From positions 124,001 through 188,000 of the forward strand of contig CAWJPL010000007.1 in the NCBI GenBank assembly GCA_963844695.1: DNA of 64,000 bases, read 5' to 3'. Under the pieces are notes generated by a model. That model was not told the origin of the DNA, made no database searches, and worked only from the letters and a program-made list of their open reading frames with translations. Position 1 is the first letter of the stretch, and every line of letters starts with the position of its first letter. This document shows positions 12,472 through 20,420 of the stretch, piece after piece. The DNA is from RYN-230 sp963844695 (lineage in GTDB: Bacteria > Actinomycetota > Actinomycetes > Streptosporangiales > Streptosporangiaceae). The translations under genes were made by a program, and so were the position numbers.

Positions 12472-12747
12472 ATGACGGACCAGGTGGGGATGGACGTCAG
12501 GTCCGGCGCTGGGGTCGGCGAGGGCGCCCACGGCGACGTCGCGCCCGCTGGCCCTGGGCACTATGAGCCGTTCCACGGGCGCCCGGTGTCCTGGGTAGCC
12601 GTCAGCATCATCATGGCGGGCTTCCTGATCGGCGGCCTGGCCCTCGTCTTCGGCACGATCTGGTGGCTGTTCTGGACCGGGCTGGGCCTGGTCGTGGTCG
12701 GCACCCTGCTGGCCGCCTCGACCAACATCTTCGAAGACTGGTACTAA
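12472..12747 (+). CDS. Small two-helix membrane protein, HGxxPAAW-like
   Basis: 91 residues, ATG 12472 with GAGGAGAGGAG upstream. A short polar N-terminus carries HGRPVSW, close to the HGxxPAAW signature of small actinobacterial membrane proteins but one residue shorter. Two hydrophobic helices follow (VAVSIIMAGFLIGGLALVFG and LFWTGLGLVVVGTLLAAST), and the protein ends in IFEDWY. Function unknown. A related gene lies near secA/hpf in Streptomyces as far as I recall. Followed after 77 bases by the YcaQ-like gene on the same strand. Confidence 0.75.
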   Translation: MTDQVGMDVRSGAGVGEGAHGDVAPAGPGHYEPFHGRPVSWVAVSIIMAGFLIGGLALVFGTIWWLFWTGLGLVVVGTLLAASTNIFEDWY

Positions 12748-12824
12748 AACCGGGGCGGGGACCGGCCAGGCCCGGGGAGCCAGCGCCCCCGGATGTCAGT
12801 CCCCCCGGTTAGGCTGCACGTCTT

Positions 12825-14060
12825 GTGACGAGCGTTGCCCTGCCAGCCCCCCAGCTGTCCGTGTCCGCCGACGAGGCCCGGCTGCTCACCCTGCGCGCGC
12901 AGGGGTTGCTGGGAGCCGACGGCCGCCGTGGCGGCGTGCCGGCCATGCTGCGGAGGCTGGGCTCGGTGCAGCTGGACACCATCAGCGTGCTGGCCCGCTC
13001 CCACGAACTCGTCGCGTACGCCCGGCTCGGCCCGGTGCCGCGGGAGCGGATCGAGCGCGCCTACTGGCACCCGCGCCAGCCGGCCGCCTTCGAGTACTGG
13101 TCGCACGCGGCCTGCATCCTGCCCCTGGAGGAGTGGCCCTGGTACGCGTTCCGCCGCCGCGCGCTGCGCGCCCGGGGCAAGCGCTGGCATCAGAGCCACG
13201 AACGCACCTGCGCCGAGGTACTGGCCCGGCTGCGCGCCGAGGGGCCGCTGAACGCCACCCAGCTCGGCGGGGCCAAGGCCGGCGGTCCCTGGTGGGACTG
13301 GTCGGAGACGAAGATCGCCGTGGAGTGGCTGCTGGACGTGGGCGAGGTGATCTGCGTCCGCCGGGACGGGTGGCGCCGCGTCTATGACCTGCCCGGGCGG
13401 GTGCTGCCCAGCGAGCTGCTGGACCGCGACCCGGCCGACGCCGAATGCCTGGCCCACCTGGCCGGGGTGGCGGCCCGGGCGCTGGGCGTGGTCACCCGCC
13501 CGGACCTGATCGACTACCACCGGCTGCGTGAGCTCACCGACCGCCAGGCCCGGCACGCGGAACTCGCCGGGGAGTCGGCGCTAGCCGCTGGCCTGACCCC
13601 GGTCGAGATCGAGGTCCGGCCGGCCGGGGCAGGCCGGAAGGCGGCCAGCACCGTCGTGCCGGGCTGGGCCGACCCGGCCGCGCTGGCCGAGGCGCCGCGT
13701 GGCCGGCACCGGGTCACCCTGCTCTCGCCGTTCGACTCCCTGGTGTGGGACCGCAAGCGGACCCGGCGGATGTTCGGCTTCGAGCACAGCCTGGAGGCCT
13801 ACGTGCCCAAGGCCAAGCGGGTGCACGGGTACTACACCATGCCGCTGCTGGCCGGCGGCCGCCTGCTCGGCCGGGTCGACCCGGTCCGCCAGGGCCAGAC
13901 CCTGGTCGCCCGGCAGCTCTCGCTGGACTCGGCCGCGGCCGTCACGCCGATGGCCCGGGCGCTGCGCGAGGCGGCGGAGTGGGTGGGCTGCTCGGCGGTC
14001 GAGGTCGGGCGGGTCAACCGCCCGGACCTCGAGTCACGCCTGCGCACTGCACTGTCGTGA
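12825..14060 (+). CDS. YcaQ-family DNA glycosylase (winged-helix, interstrand crosslink repair type)
   Basis: 411 residues from GTG 12825. Belongs to the HTH_42 winged-helix superfamily that includes AlkZ and YcaQ, which unhook interstrand crosslinks or excise bulky adducts. The diagnostic element near residue 48 is VQLDTISV, a Q-x-D motif as in the YcaQ-like branch rather than the QxQ of AlkZ. Other landmarks: HPRQPAAFEYWSHAACILP and LSPFDSLVWDR, both typical of the family. The start lies close to AT-poor sequence with no obvious Shine-Dalgarno, so a leaderless transcript is possible. The gene end is overlapped by a 15-base tandem repeat. Confidence 0.85.
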   Translation: MTSVALPAPQLSVSADEARLLTLRAQGLLGADGRRGGVPAMLRRLGSVQLDTISVLARSHELVAYARLGPVPRERIERAYWHPRQPAAFEYWSHAACILPLEEWPWYAFRRRALRARGKRWHQSHERTCAEVLARLRAEGPLNATQLGGAKAGGPWWDWSETKIAVEWLLDVGEVICVRRDGWRRVYDLPGRVLPSELLDRDPADAECLAHLAGVAARALGVVTRPDLIDYHRLRELTDRQARHAELAGESALAAGLTPVEIEVRPAGAGRKAASTVVPGWADPAALAEAPRGRHRVTLLSPFDSLVWDRKRTRRMFGFEHSLEAYVPKAKRVHGYYTMPLLAGGRLLGRVDPVRQGQTLVARQLSLDSAAAVTPMARALREAAEWVGCSAVEVGRVNRPDLESRLRTALS

Positions 14061-14130
14061 CCCGCCCGCTCGTGACCCGGCCGGTCGTGACTCGGCCGGT
14101 CGTGATGCGGCCGGTCATGATGCGGCCGGG
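14056..14130. repeat. Five 15-base tandem repeats at the 3' end of the YcaQ-like gene
   Basis: Five contiguous units of the type CGTGACCCGGCCGGT (14056, 14071, 14086, 14101, 14116), each differing by one to three bases. The first contains the stop codon of the glycosylase gene; the array fills most of the gap to the convergent FtsX gene. Too short and spacer-less for CRISPR. Confidence 0.9.
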
Positions 14131-14151
14131 CCTGGCCGGCTGACCCCACCC

Positions 14152-16692
14152 TCATTCCAGCGGCTGGTGCGCCATGGCGCGCCGGTTCACGGCCCGCGAG
14201 CAGCCAGCCCGCCGCCGCGGCGGCGAGAGGCATGCCGACCAGGATGAGCAGCAGGCTGGTGGTGGGCACACTTTTCAGCTCGGAGAGGCCGTCGAGCTGG
14301 TTGTCCCAGGCGTAGCCGATGGCGGCGACATAGGCCGCCACCGTACCGAGCACCGCCCCGGCCAGGCCGAGGGCACCCGCCGTGACCGCCGGTCAGGTTA
14401 CGGCGGGTCCAGCTGCTCGCCCCGGTGGCGGCCAGGGTGCGCAGGTCGCCAGCGGTCTCGCTGCGGATGAGGCCGAGCGTCATGGCCAGGATGCCCAGCG
14501 CGAGCACGATGCCGAACACGGTGGCCCAGTCGATGATCACCCCCACCGACGGGATGCTGTTCTTGGTCTCGATGGTCAGCCCGGCCGCGGCCGCGGCGAG
14601 CCGGGCGTTGGTGATCTGGCTGGCGGTGGGCGGGTTCGGCGTCTGGATGAGCCAGCCGTCCGCCGAGATGCTGGAGCTCAGGCCGAGGGAGCGGACGGCG
14701 TGCTCCGTTATCACGGTGTTGGGTGCCGACGTGCCCGACGGAAGCGCGCTGACCTGCTGGATCACCGGGTTGGCCAGGCACTGGTTCTTCGGGCACGGGA
14801 ACGATTGCTGGCTGCCTGGGCCGTTGCCGCCGCCCGGGCCGATGTGGCCGCCTTGCCCGGCGCCGTAGATGAGTTGCATCTTGGTGATGCCGGACAGCCC
14901 GGGCCGCATGCTGAGAATGTCGGCGCGGGGACTGACCTGCGAGGCGGTGATGCCAAAGGCGTGGAGCAACTGCGGGGTGGCGACATAGACCGGCCCCGAC
15001 CACTGACGGCCCGACGCGGCGTGGTTCAGTGAGGCATTGGCCGACTCAAGCTCGACGACCTCGTGCGAGCCGAACGCGGCCGCGATGCCGTGCGCCGCCT
15101 TGGTCATCGACGCCAGCTTGCTCGCGGTCACCGGGCCGCTGGGCCCGTTGCCTGGACCGCCTCCACCGTACGGGCCGCTGGGGGTGTAGACGATGAGCTG
15201 GTCCGAAGCGAGGTTGGGCCCGGCGTAGTCGAGGACGTTGCCGAAGCGCTGCGCGGACAGGATGCTGACCAGCATGGCGATCAGCACGCCGAGCGTGATG
15301 GCGGCGAGGGCTGACCCTGACCTGGCCCGGTACCGGGCCAGGTCGCGCAGGGCCAGCCGGGCCGAGATCGGGGCTCGCCGGCCCAGCCTGGCCAGCAGCG
15401 TGAGACACGCCGGGGCCAGCAGGATCACCGCCGCGATCAGGGCGACGAAGCCACCGACGAGTGCGAGTGATCCGGTGCCGTTGCCGTTGGTCGTGCCGGA
15501 GTAAGCGAACAGGACCGCGGCCCCGACGAGCAGGATCAGGCCGGGCAGCGCCGAGCGGTGGACCTGCTTCGGCGGCGCGGGCCGCCCGGACAGGGCGGTC
15601 ACGACCGGGATCCTGGTGACCGACCGGGCCGGCCGACGAGGCGGCGAAGTAGGTGGCAACCACGGCGAGGGCCAGGGCCACGCCGATCACGGTCCACGGC
15701 AGCTGGAAGGCGCCGATCGCGTGATGGGCATCTGCCTCGACGCTCGGCCGGTAGGCCAGCCAGGCGGCCAGGCCGAGCACGAGCCCGGCCGCTGCGCCGA
15801 GGATGCCCACCAGCACCCCGTTGGCCCGGACGACGAGACGGATGTTCCTGGCGGTGGCGCCCTGGGCGGCCAGCAGCCCCAGCGATCGCAGGCGGCGCTG
15901 CGCCAGTACCGTGAAGCCGCCGATCCCCACCAGGGCGATGAGCAGCATGCCGACGGTGGCCAGGGCGAGCACGATCGTCTCTGGGTTCAGAACGTTGCCC
16001 GAGGACGCCGCGTGCGGCGTGGAGACGTTCAGCCCGATGCGGTGCGGGGGGACGCCGAGCGCGTCGAACAGGACAATGACCTGACTCGGCGCAGTGACCT
16101 GGCCCGGGACGACGAGGGCGAACTGGTCCACCAGATTCTGCGGGTTCTGCACGATGCCAGTGACCCGCCGGGCGGTGCCGCCGGTGCGCCAGAGGTCACC
16201 GACCGTGAGATGGAAGGCGGCTGCCACCCCGCTGGTGACCGCCACCTGGGCCGGGCCGGCCGGGTAGTGCCCGCTGACCAGGGAGAGCATCGGCTGGCCA
16301 TACGGGCCGCGCGGGTTTTGCGCGCGCAGGTCGAAGGTGTTGATGGAGCCGGGGATCGCGACGGCCTGGTTCTCGATGACGTCCACCCGGCCGAAGCGGT
16401 GCTGCAGGGCGGCGATCTGACTGGCCAGGTGGGGGTCCGGGGCCTGGAACGTGGCCTGGTCCTGGGCGGTACCGAACCCTGTGTTGGCCGCCGGGGGCGT
16501 GGTGGTGGCCACCGCCGCCCCCACGATGGTGGCCGCTACCGCGACCGTGACGAGCCCCAGGATCAGTAGCTGCTGGCGCCACTCACGGCGCAGCAGCCGC
16601 CAGGCCCAGCGGATGACCGCGCGCCGGGCGGGAGCGCCCCCGTTGCCCGTGGCTCCCGCTGGCGCGGGGCGTTCCCGCAGCGACGTGGTCAT
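14152..16692 (-). CDS. FtsX/MacB-type ABC transporter permease (three apparent frameshifts)
   Basis: About 845 residues when read across the shifts. Start ATG 16692 overlaps the ATPase stop (ATGA). N-terminal helix (QQLLILGLVTVAVAATIVGA), a periplasmic domain, three helices of an FtsX core (VGMLLIALVGIGGFTVLAQR), then a second core and a final helix (TTSLLLILVGMPLAAAAAGW). The frame breaks near 15640, 14390 and 14195. After the last one the alternative frame ends in MAHQPLE, a very typical C-terminus of actinobacterial FtsX proteins, at stop 14152. Three independent shifts in one gene could mean a true pseudogene, but shifts in many neighbouring genes make base-call errors likelier. Probably exports a peptide or lipid with the ATPase below. 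Confidence 0.75.
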
Positions 16693-17411
16693 GAAGTCTG
16701 CCGGGGCGTGAGCAGGGACTCTGGTCCCGGCGGCGGGGCAGTCTGATCGACGACGTGCCCGTCGCGAAGGAAGACCACCCGGTCCGCCCAGGACGCCAGC
16801 TGGGCGTCGTGGGTCACCACCACGGCGGCCACGCCACGCTTGCACGCCTCGTGGATCAGCCGCATGACCGCTTCCGCGTTCACCGAGTCCAGCGCGCCGG
16901 ACGGCTCGTCGGCCAGCAGCAGGCGGCGGTCCCCCACCACTGCGCGGGCGATCGCGACCCGCTGCCGCTCGCCGCCGGACAGCTCGCTGGGGAACCGGGA
17001 CGCCCTGTCCCGCAGGCCAAGGCCGTCCAGCGCCTGTTCGGCCTCCCTGCGCGCCTTACGAGCGCGCGTGCCGTCCAGTTCCAGCGGCAGGGCCACGTTC
17101 TCGGCTACGGTCAGCCCGGGCAGCAGGTTGAAGTCCTGGAACACGTACCCGACCGTGCGCCGCCGCAGCCGCGCCTTGTCGTTGCGTGACATCCGGGACA
17201 GCGGCGCCCCGTCGATCAGGACCTCCCCGCTGCTGGGCTCCTCCAGGCTGCCGGCGATCGTCAGCAGGGTGGACTTGCCCGAGCCGCTCGGGCCCATCAC
17301 CGCCACCATGCCACCCGGCTCGACCGCCAGGTTCACCCCGCGGAGGGCATCCACCCGGGCAGCTTCCTGCCCGTAGGCCTTGGACACGTCCCTCAGTTCC
17401 AGTACGGTCAT
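16689..17411 (-). CDS. ABC transporter ATP-binding protein, MacB/LolD type
   Basis: 240 residues, ATG 17411 with GGGAGA upstream. Walker A GPSGSGKST, Q-loop FQDFNLL, signature ELSGGERQR, Walker B LLLADEPSGALD, switch His in VVTHD. This is the ATPase for the FtsX-type permease that follows with a four-base overlap. Lies 38 bases after the PadR gene, so all three are likely co-transcribed and PadR-controlled, a common arrangement for drug or antimicrobial peptide exporters. Confidence 0.9.
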   Translation of the reverse strand: MTVLELRDVSKAYGQEAARVDALRGVNLAVEPGGMVAVMGPSGSGKSTLLTIAGSLEEPSSGEVLIDGAPLSRMSRNDKARLRRRTVGYVFQDFNLLPGLTVAENVALPLELDGTRARKARREAEQALDGLGLRDRASRFPSELSGGERQRVAIARAVVGDRRLLLADEPSGALDSVNAEAVMRLIHEACKRGVAAVVVTHDAQLASWADRVVFLRDGHVVDQTAPPPGPESLLTPRQTS

Positions 17412-17448
17412 TGCCCCGTCTCCCGTTCGCAGGTCGAGCATCCGCTGC

Positions 17449-18030
17449 TCATGACCGTGTCCCCACCCGCCGGCGCAGCCGGGGCAAGGCCGCGGACGCG
17501 GGCTGGGGCGGGTCGGCGGCGGCCCGCTTGAGCCGCCCGTCGGCCGCATCCAGCCACCGGATCACCGCGTCGAGCCGGAAGAGCTCGGCGTCGACCACCA
17601 GGGCCAGGCCCAGGTCGGACTCGGCCTCGGCTTCCTTGATGCGGGTCCACTGCTGCATCAGCTCCATCAGGTAGCGCCGGTGGACCTGGATCACCTCGTG
17701 CACGTCGGTGCCGGGTACCCGCAGCGCCACCAGCACCTTCATCACCAGCTCGTCGCGCGGCGGCGAGGCCAGGTCCGGCGGCGTGCGCAGCCAGGCGGCC
17801 AGCTCCGTGGCACCGCCGTAGGTGATCCGGAAGCCCTTCTGCGGGCCGTCGTCCCCGTCACCGTCCGACTCGACCAGCCCGTCACGTTCCAGCCGCTGCA
17901 GCGTGGTGTAGACCTGGCCGACGTTGAGCGGCCACACGTCACCGGTGCGGGCCTCGAACTCCTCCCGCAGCTGCAGGCCGTACTTGGGCCCCTCGCTCAG
18001 CAGCGCCAGCAGCGCGTGCCGGACGCTCAT
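17449..18030 (-). CDS. PadR-family transcriptional regulator
   Basis: 193 residues from ATG 18030. Winged-helix domain at residues 1-90 (RHALLALLSEGPKYGLQLRE and VYTTLQRLERDGLV), then a C-terminal helical dimerisation region (Vir_C-like) with HEVIQVHRRYLMELMQQW. It heads the operon with the ABC ATPase and FtsX permease and probably represses it in the absence of an inducer. A candidate promoter with good -10 lies just upstream. Confidence 0.88.
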   Translation of the reverse strand: MSVRHALLALLSEGPKYGLQLREEFEARTGDVWPLNVGQVYTTLQRLERDGLVESDGDGDDGPQKGFRITYGGATELAAWLRTPPDLASPPRDELVMKVLVALRVPGTDVHEVIQVHRRYLMELMQQWTRIKEAEAESDLGLALVVDAELFRLDAVIRWLDAADGRLKRAAADPPQPASAALPRLRRRVGTRS

Positions 18031-18060
18031 GGCGTTGCCCCGTTCGGTATCATGCTGAGG

Positions 18061-18089
18061 ATAATACTGGGTATACACGGTCCGGCCAA
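18061..18089 (-). promoter_or_regulatory. Candidate promoter of the padR-ABC operon
   Basis: On the minus strand TTGGCC (18089-18084) and TATTAT (18066-18061) are separated by 17 bases, placing the start of transcription about 20-25 bases before the padR ATG. The -10 is embedded in GTATACCCAGTATTAT, an AT-rich patch with a self-complementary GTATAC that may be part of a PadR operator. The -35 match is weak. Confidence 0.4.
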
Positions 18090-18219
18090 GGACTTCCGGG
18101 GCATGACTGGAAAGCTTTACCCCACCGTTGCCGACCCGGCCGCTCAGCGAGCCAGCGTCACGGCCGCCCGCTGAACCGAGGCGGCGCCGGGCAGCCGTCC
18201 GGCGGCCAGCTGAACTCGG

Positions 18220-18975
18220 TCAGCTGAACTCGATCAGCTTCTCCCGGACGGCGATCATCACGGCTTCCATCCGCGAGTGGATCTGGAGTTTCTCCAGGAT
18301 GTTCCGCACGTGGTTCTTGACCGTGTTCTCCGAGATGAACAGCTCCTTGGCGATGTCCCGGTTGTTCATCCCCCTGGCCACCAGCTTGAGCACCTGCATC
18401 TCCCGGTCGGTCAGCTTGGGCGCCGGGACCTGCTGCTCAGCCCGCTCCTCCCCGTCCCGCTTGGCCAGCGCCGCGAACTCGGTGAGCAGCTTGGCCGCCA
18501 TGGACGGGTTGATCAGCGACTGGCCGCCATGCACGGCCCGGACCACATCCGCGACCTCGTCCAGCGGGATGTCCTTGAGCAGGTAACCACTGGCCCCGGC
18601 GCGGATGGCCTCGAAGAGGTCCTCTTCCTCGTCGCTGATGGTGAGCATGACGATCTTCGAACTGGGGGCCACTTCCTTCATCGCGCGGCAGGCCTGGATG
18701 CCGCTGCTCTTGGGCATCCGGATGTCCATCAGGACCACGTCAGGCAAGGCCTCGCCGGCCTTCGCCACCGCCTCGGTCCCGTCGCTGGCCTCACCGACCA
18801 GTTCGATGTCGTCCTCGGCGGCGAGGACCATTTCCAGTCCCCGGCGGAACAGCGCGTGGTCGTCGACGATGAGCGCACGGATCGGATCGGACGTTGCGGA
18901 ATCCACTGAACCGGCGCTGGCCTGGAGATCGATGCCGGCCCCGGAAACTGTGGTTACCGCGGGATCTCCGCCCAT
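18220..18975 (-). CDS. NarL/LuxR-family response regulator (orphan)
   Basis: 251 residues, ATG 18975 with AGGAGG. Receiver domain (about residues 33-150): acidic pocket IVDDH, phospho-acceptor Asp in VVLMDIRMPKSSG, Lys in YLLKDIP. C-terminal LuxR helix-turn-helix: LTDREMQVLKLVARGMNNRD and ENTVKNHVRNILEKL. An N-terminal extension of about 30 residues precedes the receiver. No histidine kinase is adjacent. A response regulator sits in the same place beside hpf in Streptomyces as I recall, suggesting a conserved stress or dormancy regulator. Confidence 0.92.
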   Translation of the reverse strand: MGGDPAVTTVSGAGIDLQASAGSVDSATSDPIRALIVDDHALFRRGLEMVLAAEDDIELVGEASDGTEAVAKAGEALPDVVLMDIRMPKSSGIQACRAMKEVAPSSKIVMLTISDEEEDLFEAIRAGASGYLLKDIPLDEVADVVRAVHGGQSLINPSMAAKLLTEFAALAKRDGEERAEQQVPAPKLTDREMQVLKLVARGMNNRDIAKELFISENTVKNHVRNILEKLQIHSRMEAVMIAVREKLIEFS

Positions 18976-19273
18976 AACGCCTCCTCTCTGACCCTGCGTC
19001 AAGGCGTGGTGCTCTCGCCGTGCCCGGTACTGGTGCGCTGGTCTTGCTGGCCTACGTGGCCTGATGCGGGGGTCTTGCTGATACTGCGGGCATTGCGGGG
19101 CTTACGGTAGCGCTGTACTGGCCGTGCGTGGTGCTTCCACCGCGACCAGTGGTCAAACTCTGGCGCAGCGGGGGGCACGCGCGCAAACCGGAGCTGGCCA
19201 ATCCGGCATTTCGGTGCCCTGCGCCGTGGCCGGGCAGCCTGAGCTGATAAGTCGATGGTCCGCCGCCTCCGGT

Positions 19274-19972
19274 TCAATCCACCGGCACCCGCCGCGCGGG
19301 CGCGCTGACCAGTCCGGTGACCTCCTCTTCGACCAGCCGGATCACTCCGTAGTCGTAGCCCTGCCTGCGGTAGACCACGCTGGGCAGGTGGCATTTCTCG
19401 TCCCGGAACAGGAAGAAGTCGTGTCCCACCAGTTCCATCTCTTCCAATGCGCGGTCGATGGTCATCGGCGTCGCGGAGTGAAATTTCTCCCGCACCACGA
19501 GCGGACCGTCTCCCTCCATCGGGATCGGCACGATCCCGTCGAGTTCAAGGTCGGTTTCTGGCCAGTCGAACTCACCCGCCTGCGCGGACCCGTCACCGTC
19601 GGCCGCTACGGCCTCCACCGGCAGAGCGGGCGCGGTGCCCATCTCCGCCGTCAGGGAGTGGCCGCTGTTCCGCGCCTTGCGCCGGTCACAGGCCCGGCGC
19701 ACGTGCGTTTCCAGCTTGGCCAGCGCTCGGTCCAGGGCCATGAAGCGATCGTCAGCGGCTGCTTCCGCCCGCATCACCGGGCCCCGCGAGTAGAGCGTCA
19801 GCTCGACGCGTTCCCGCTGCGAGGACTGACGCGGATTACGTTCCAGGGTTACTTCCACATCGACACTGATGGTCTTCTGGTCGAGCTTAACGATCTTGCT
19901 TAGCTTAGCCGTGGCGTACTCGCGGAACCGCTCCTGAACACTGGTACGCCGACCATGGAAGATGATGTCCAC
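19274..19972 (-). CDS. hpf: Long-form ribosome hibernation promoting factor
   Basis: 232 residues from GTG 19972 (DIIFHGRRTSVQ). Residues 1-105 form the HPF/RaiA ribosome-binding domain; residues 170-232 form the C-terminal dimerisation domain (FFLFRDEKCHLPSVVYRRQG, YGVIRLVEE) that joins two ribosomes into 100S dimers. An acidic linker separates them. Translation inhibitor during starvation or hypoxia; in M. tuberculosis the equivalent is Rv3241c. The NarL-type regulator gene lies downstream on the same strand, 298 bases away. A perfect palindrome sits 113-129 bases upstream of the start. Confidence 0.93.
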   Translation of the reverse strand: MDIIFHGRRTSVQERFREYATAKLSKIVKLDQKTISVDVEVTLERNPRQSSQRERVELTLYSRGPVMRAEAAADDRFMALDRALAKLETHVRRACDRRKARNSGHSLTAEMGTAPALPVEAVAADGDGSAQAGEFDWPETDLELDGIVPIPMEGDGPLVVREKFHSATPMTIDRALEEMELVGHDFFLFRDEKCHLPSVVYRRQGYDYGVIRLVEEEVTGLVSAPARRVPVD

Positions 19973-20420
19973 GTGGGAAACCCCCTTCGACCTTCTCGTG
20001 TGGAATGACACCCGCCCGGCCGACCTGGTCTTCGTCCCCACATCCGCCTGCTGAGGGATTCGCGGCCTGTGCCACTACCGCCCTTCTCCCGGTCCGGGAG
20101 ACATCTGATCTTCCGGGGGGGCAGGACTTACTTCTAAGCCGCACCGTGATCGGTCGACGACAAGTCGCCTTACGTGGGCCGTTTCGCCTGCGGCTGGCAT
20201 CGGCTTGCCTAGCCGGGCTCCCCGCAGTGGGCGGGAAACCCTGCACAGCGCAACCACGGACCCGGGCGGGTGCCATAGACCGACGCTAGCCTGCCCGGGC
20301 CCAGATGTCAGGAGCCCAGGGCGTCTTCTTCCGCACGCCCGGCACCTGGGCGGATGCCGCACCGGGACCAAGGCGCCGGCATGGGGAGATATCGCCACCG
20401 GACGTGGTCCGGGCGCATTG
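19973..20420. other. 448-base gene-free region between lpqB and hpf
   Basis: In M. tuberculosis and Streptomyces a comF-like phosphoribosyltransferase gene normally lies between lpqB and hpf (from memory). Here neither strand gives a phosphoribosyl-binding motif or a convincing ORF, so comF seems to be missing from its usual place. The region holds the hpf leader and the palindrome at 20085-20101. Confidence 0.5.
20085..20101. promoter_or_regulatory. Perfect 17-base palindrome upstream of hpf
   Basis: TCTCCCGG-T-CCGGGAGA: eight paired bases each side of one central base. It lies 113-129 bases before the hpf GTG. Size and symmetry fit a dimeric regulator site. As a hairpin its loop would be too tight, and there is no U-tract, so an operator is likelier than a terminator. 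Confidence 0.4.
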
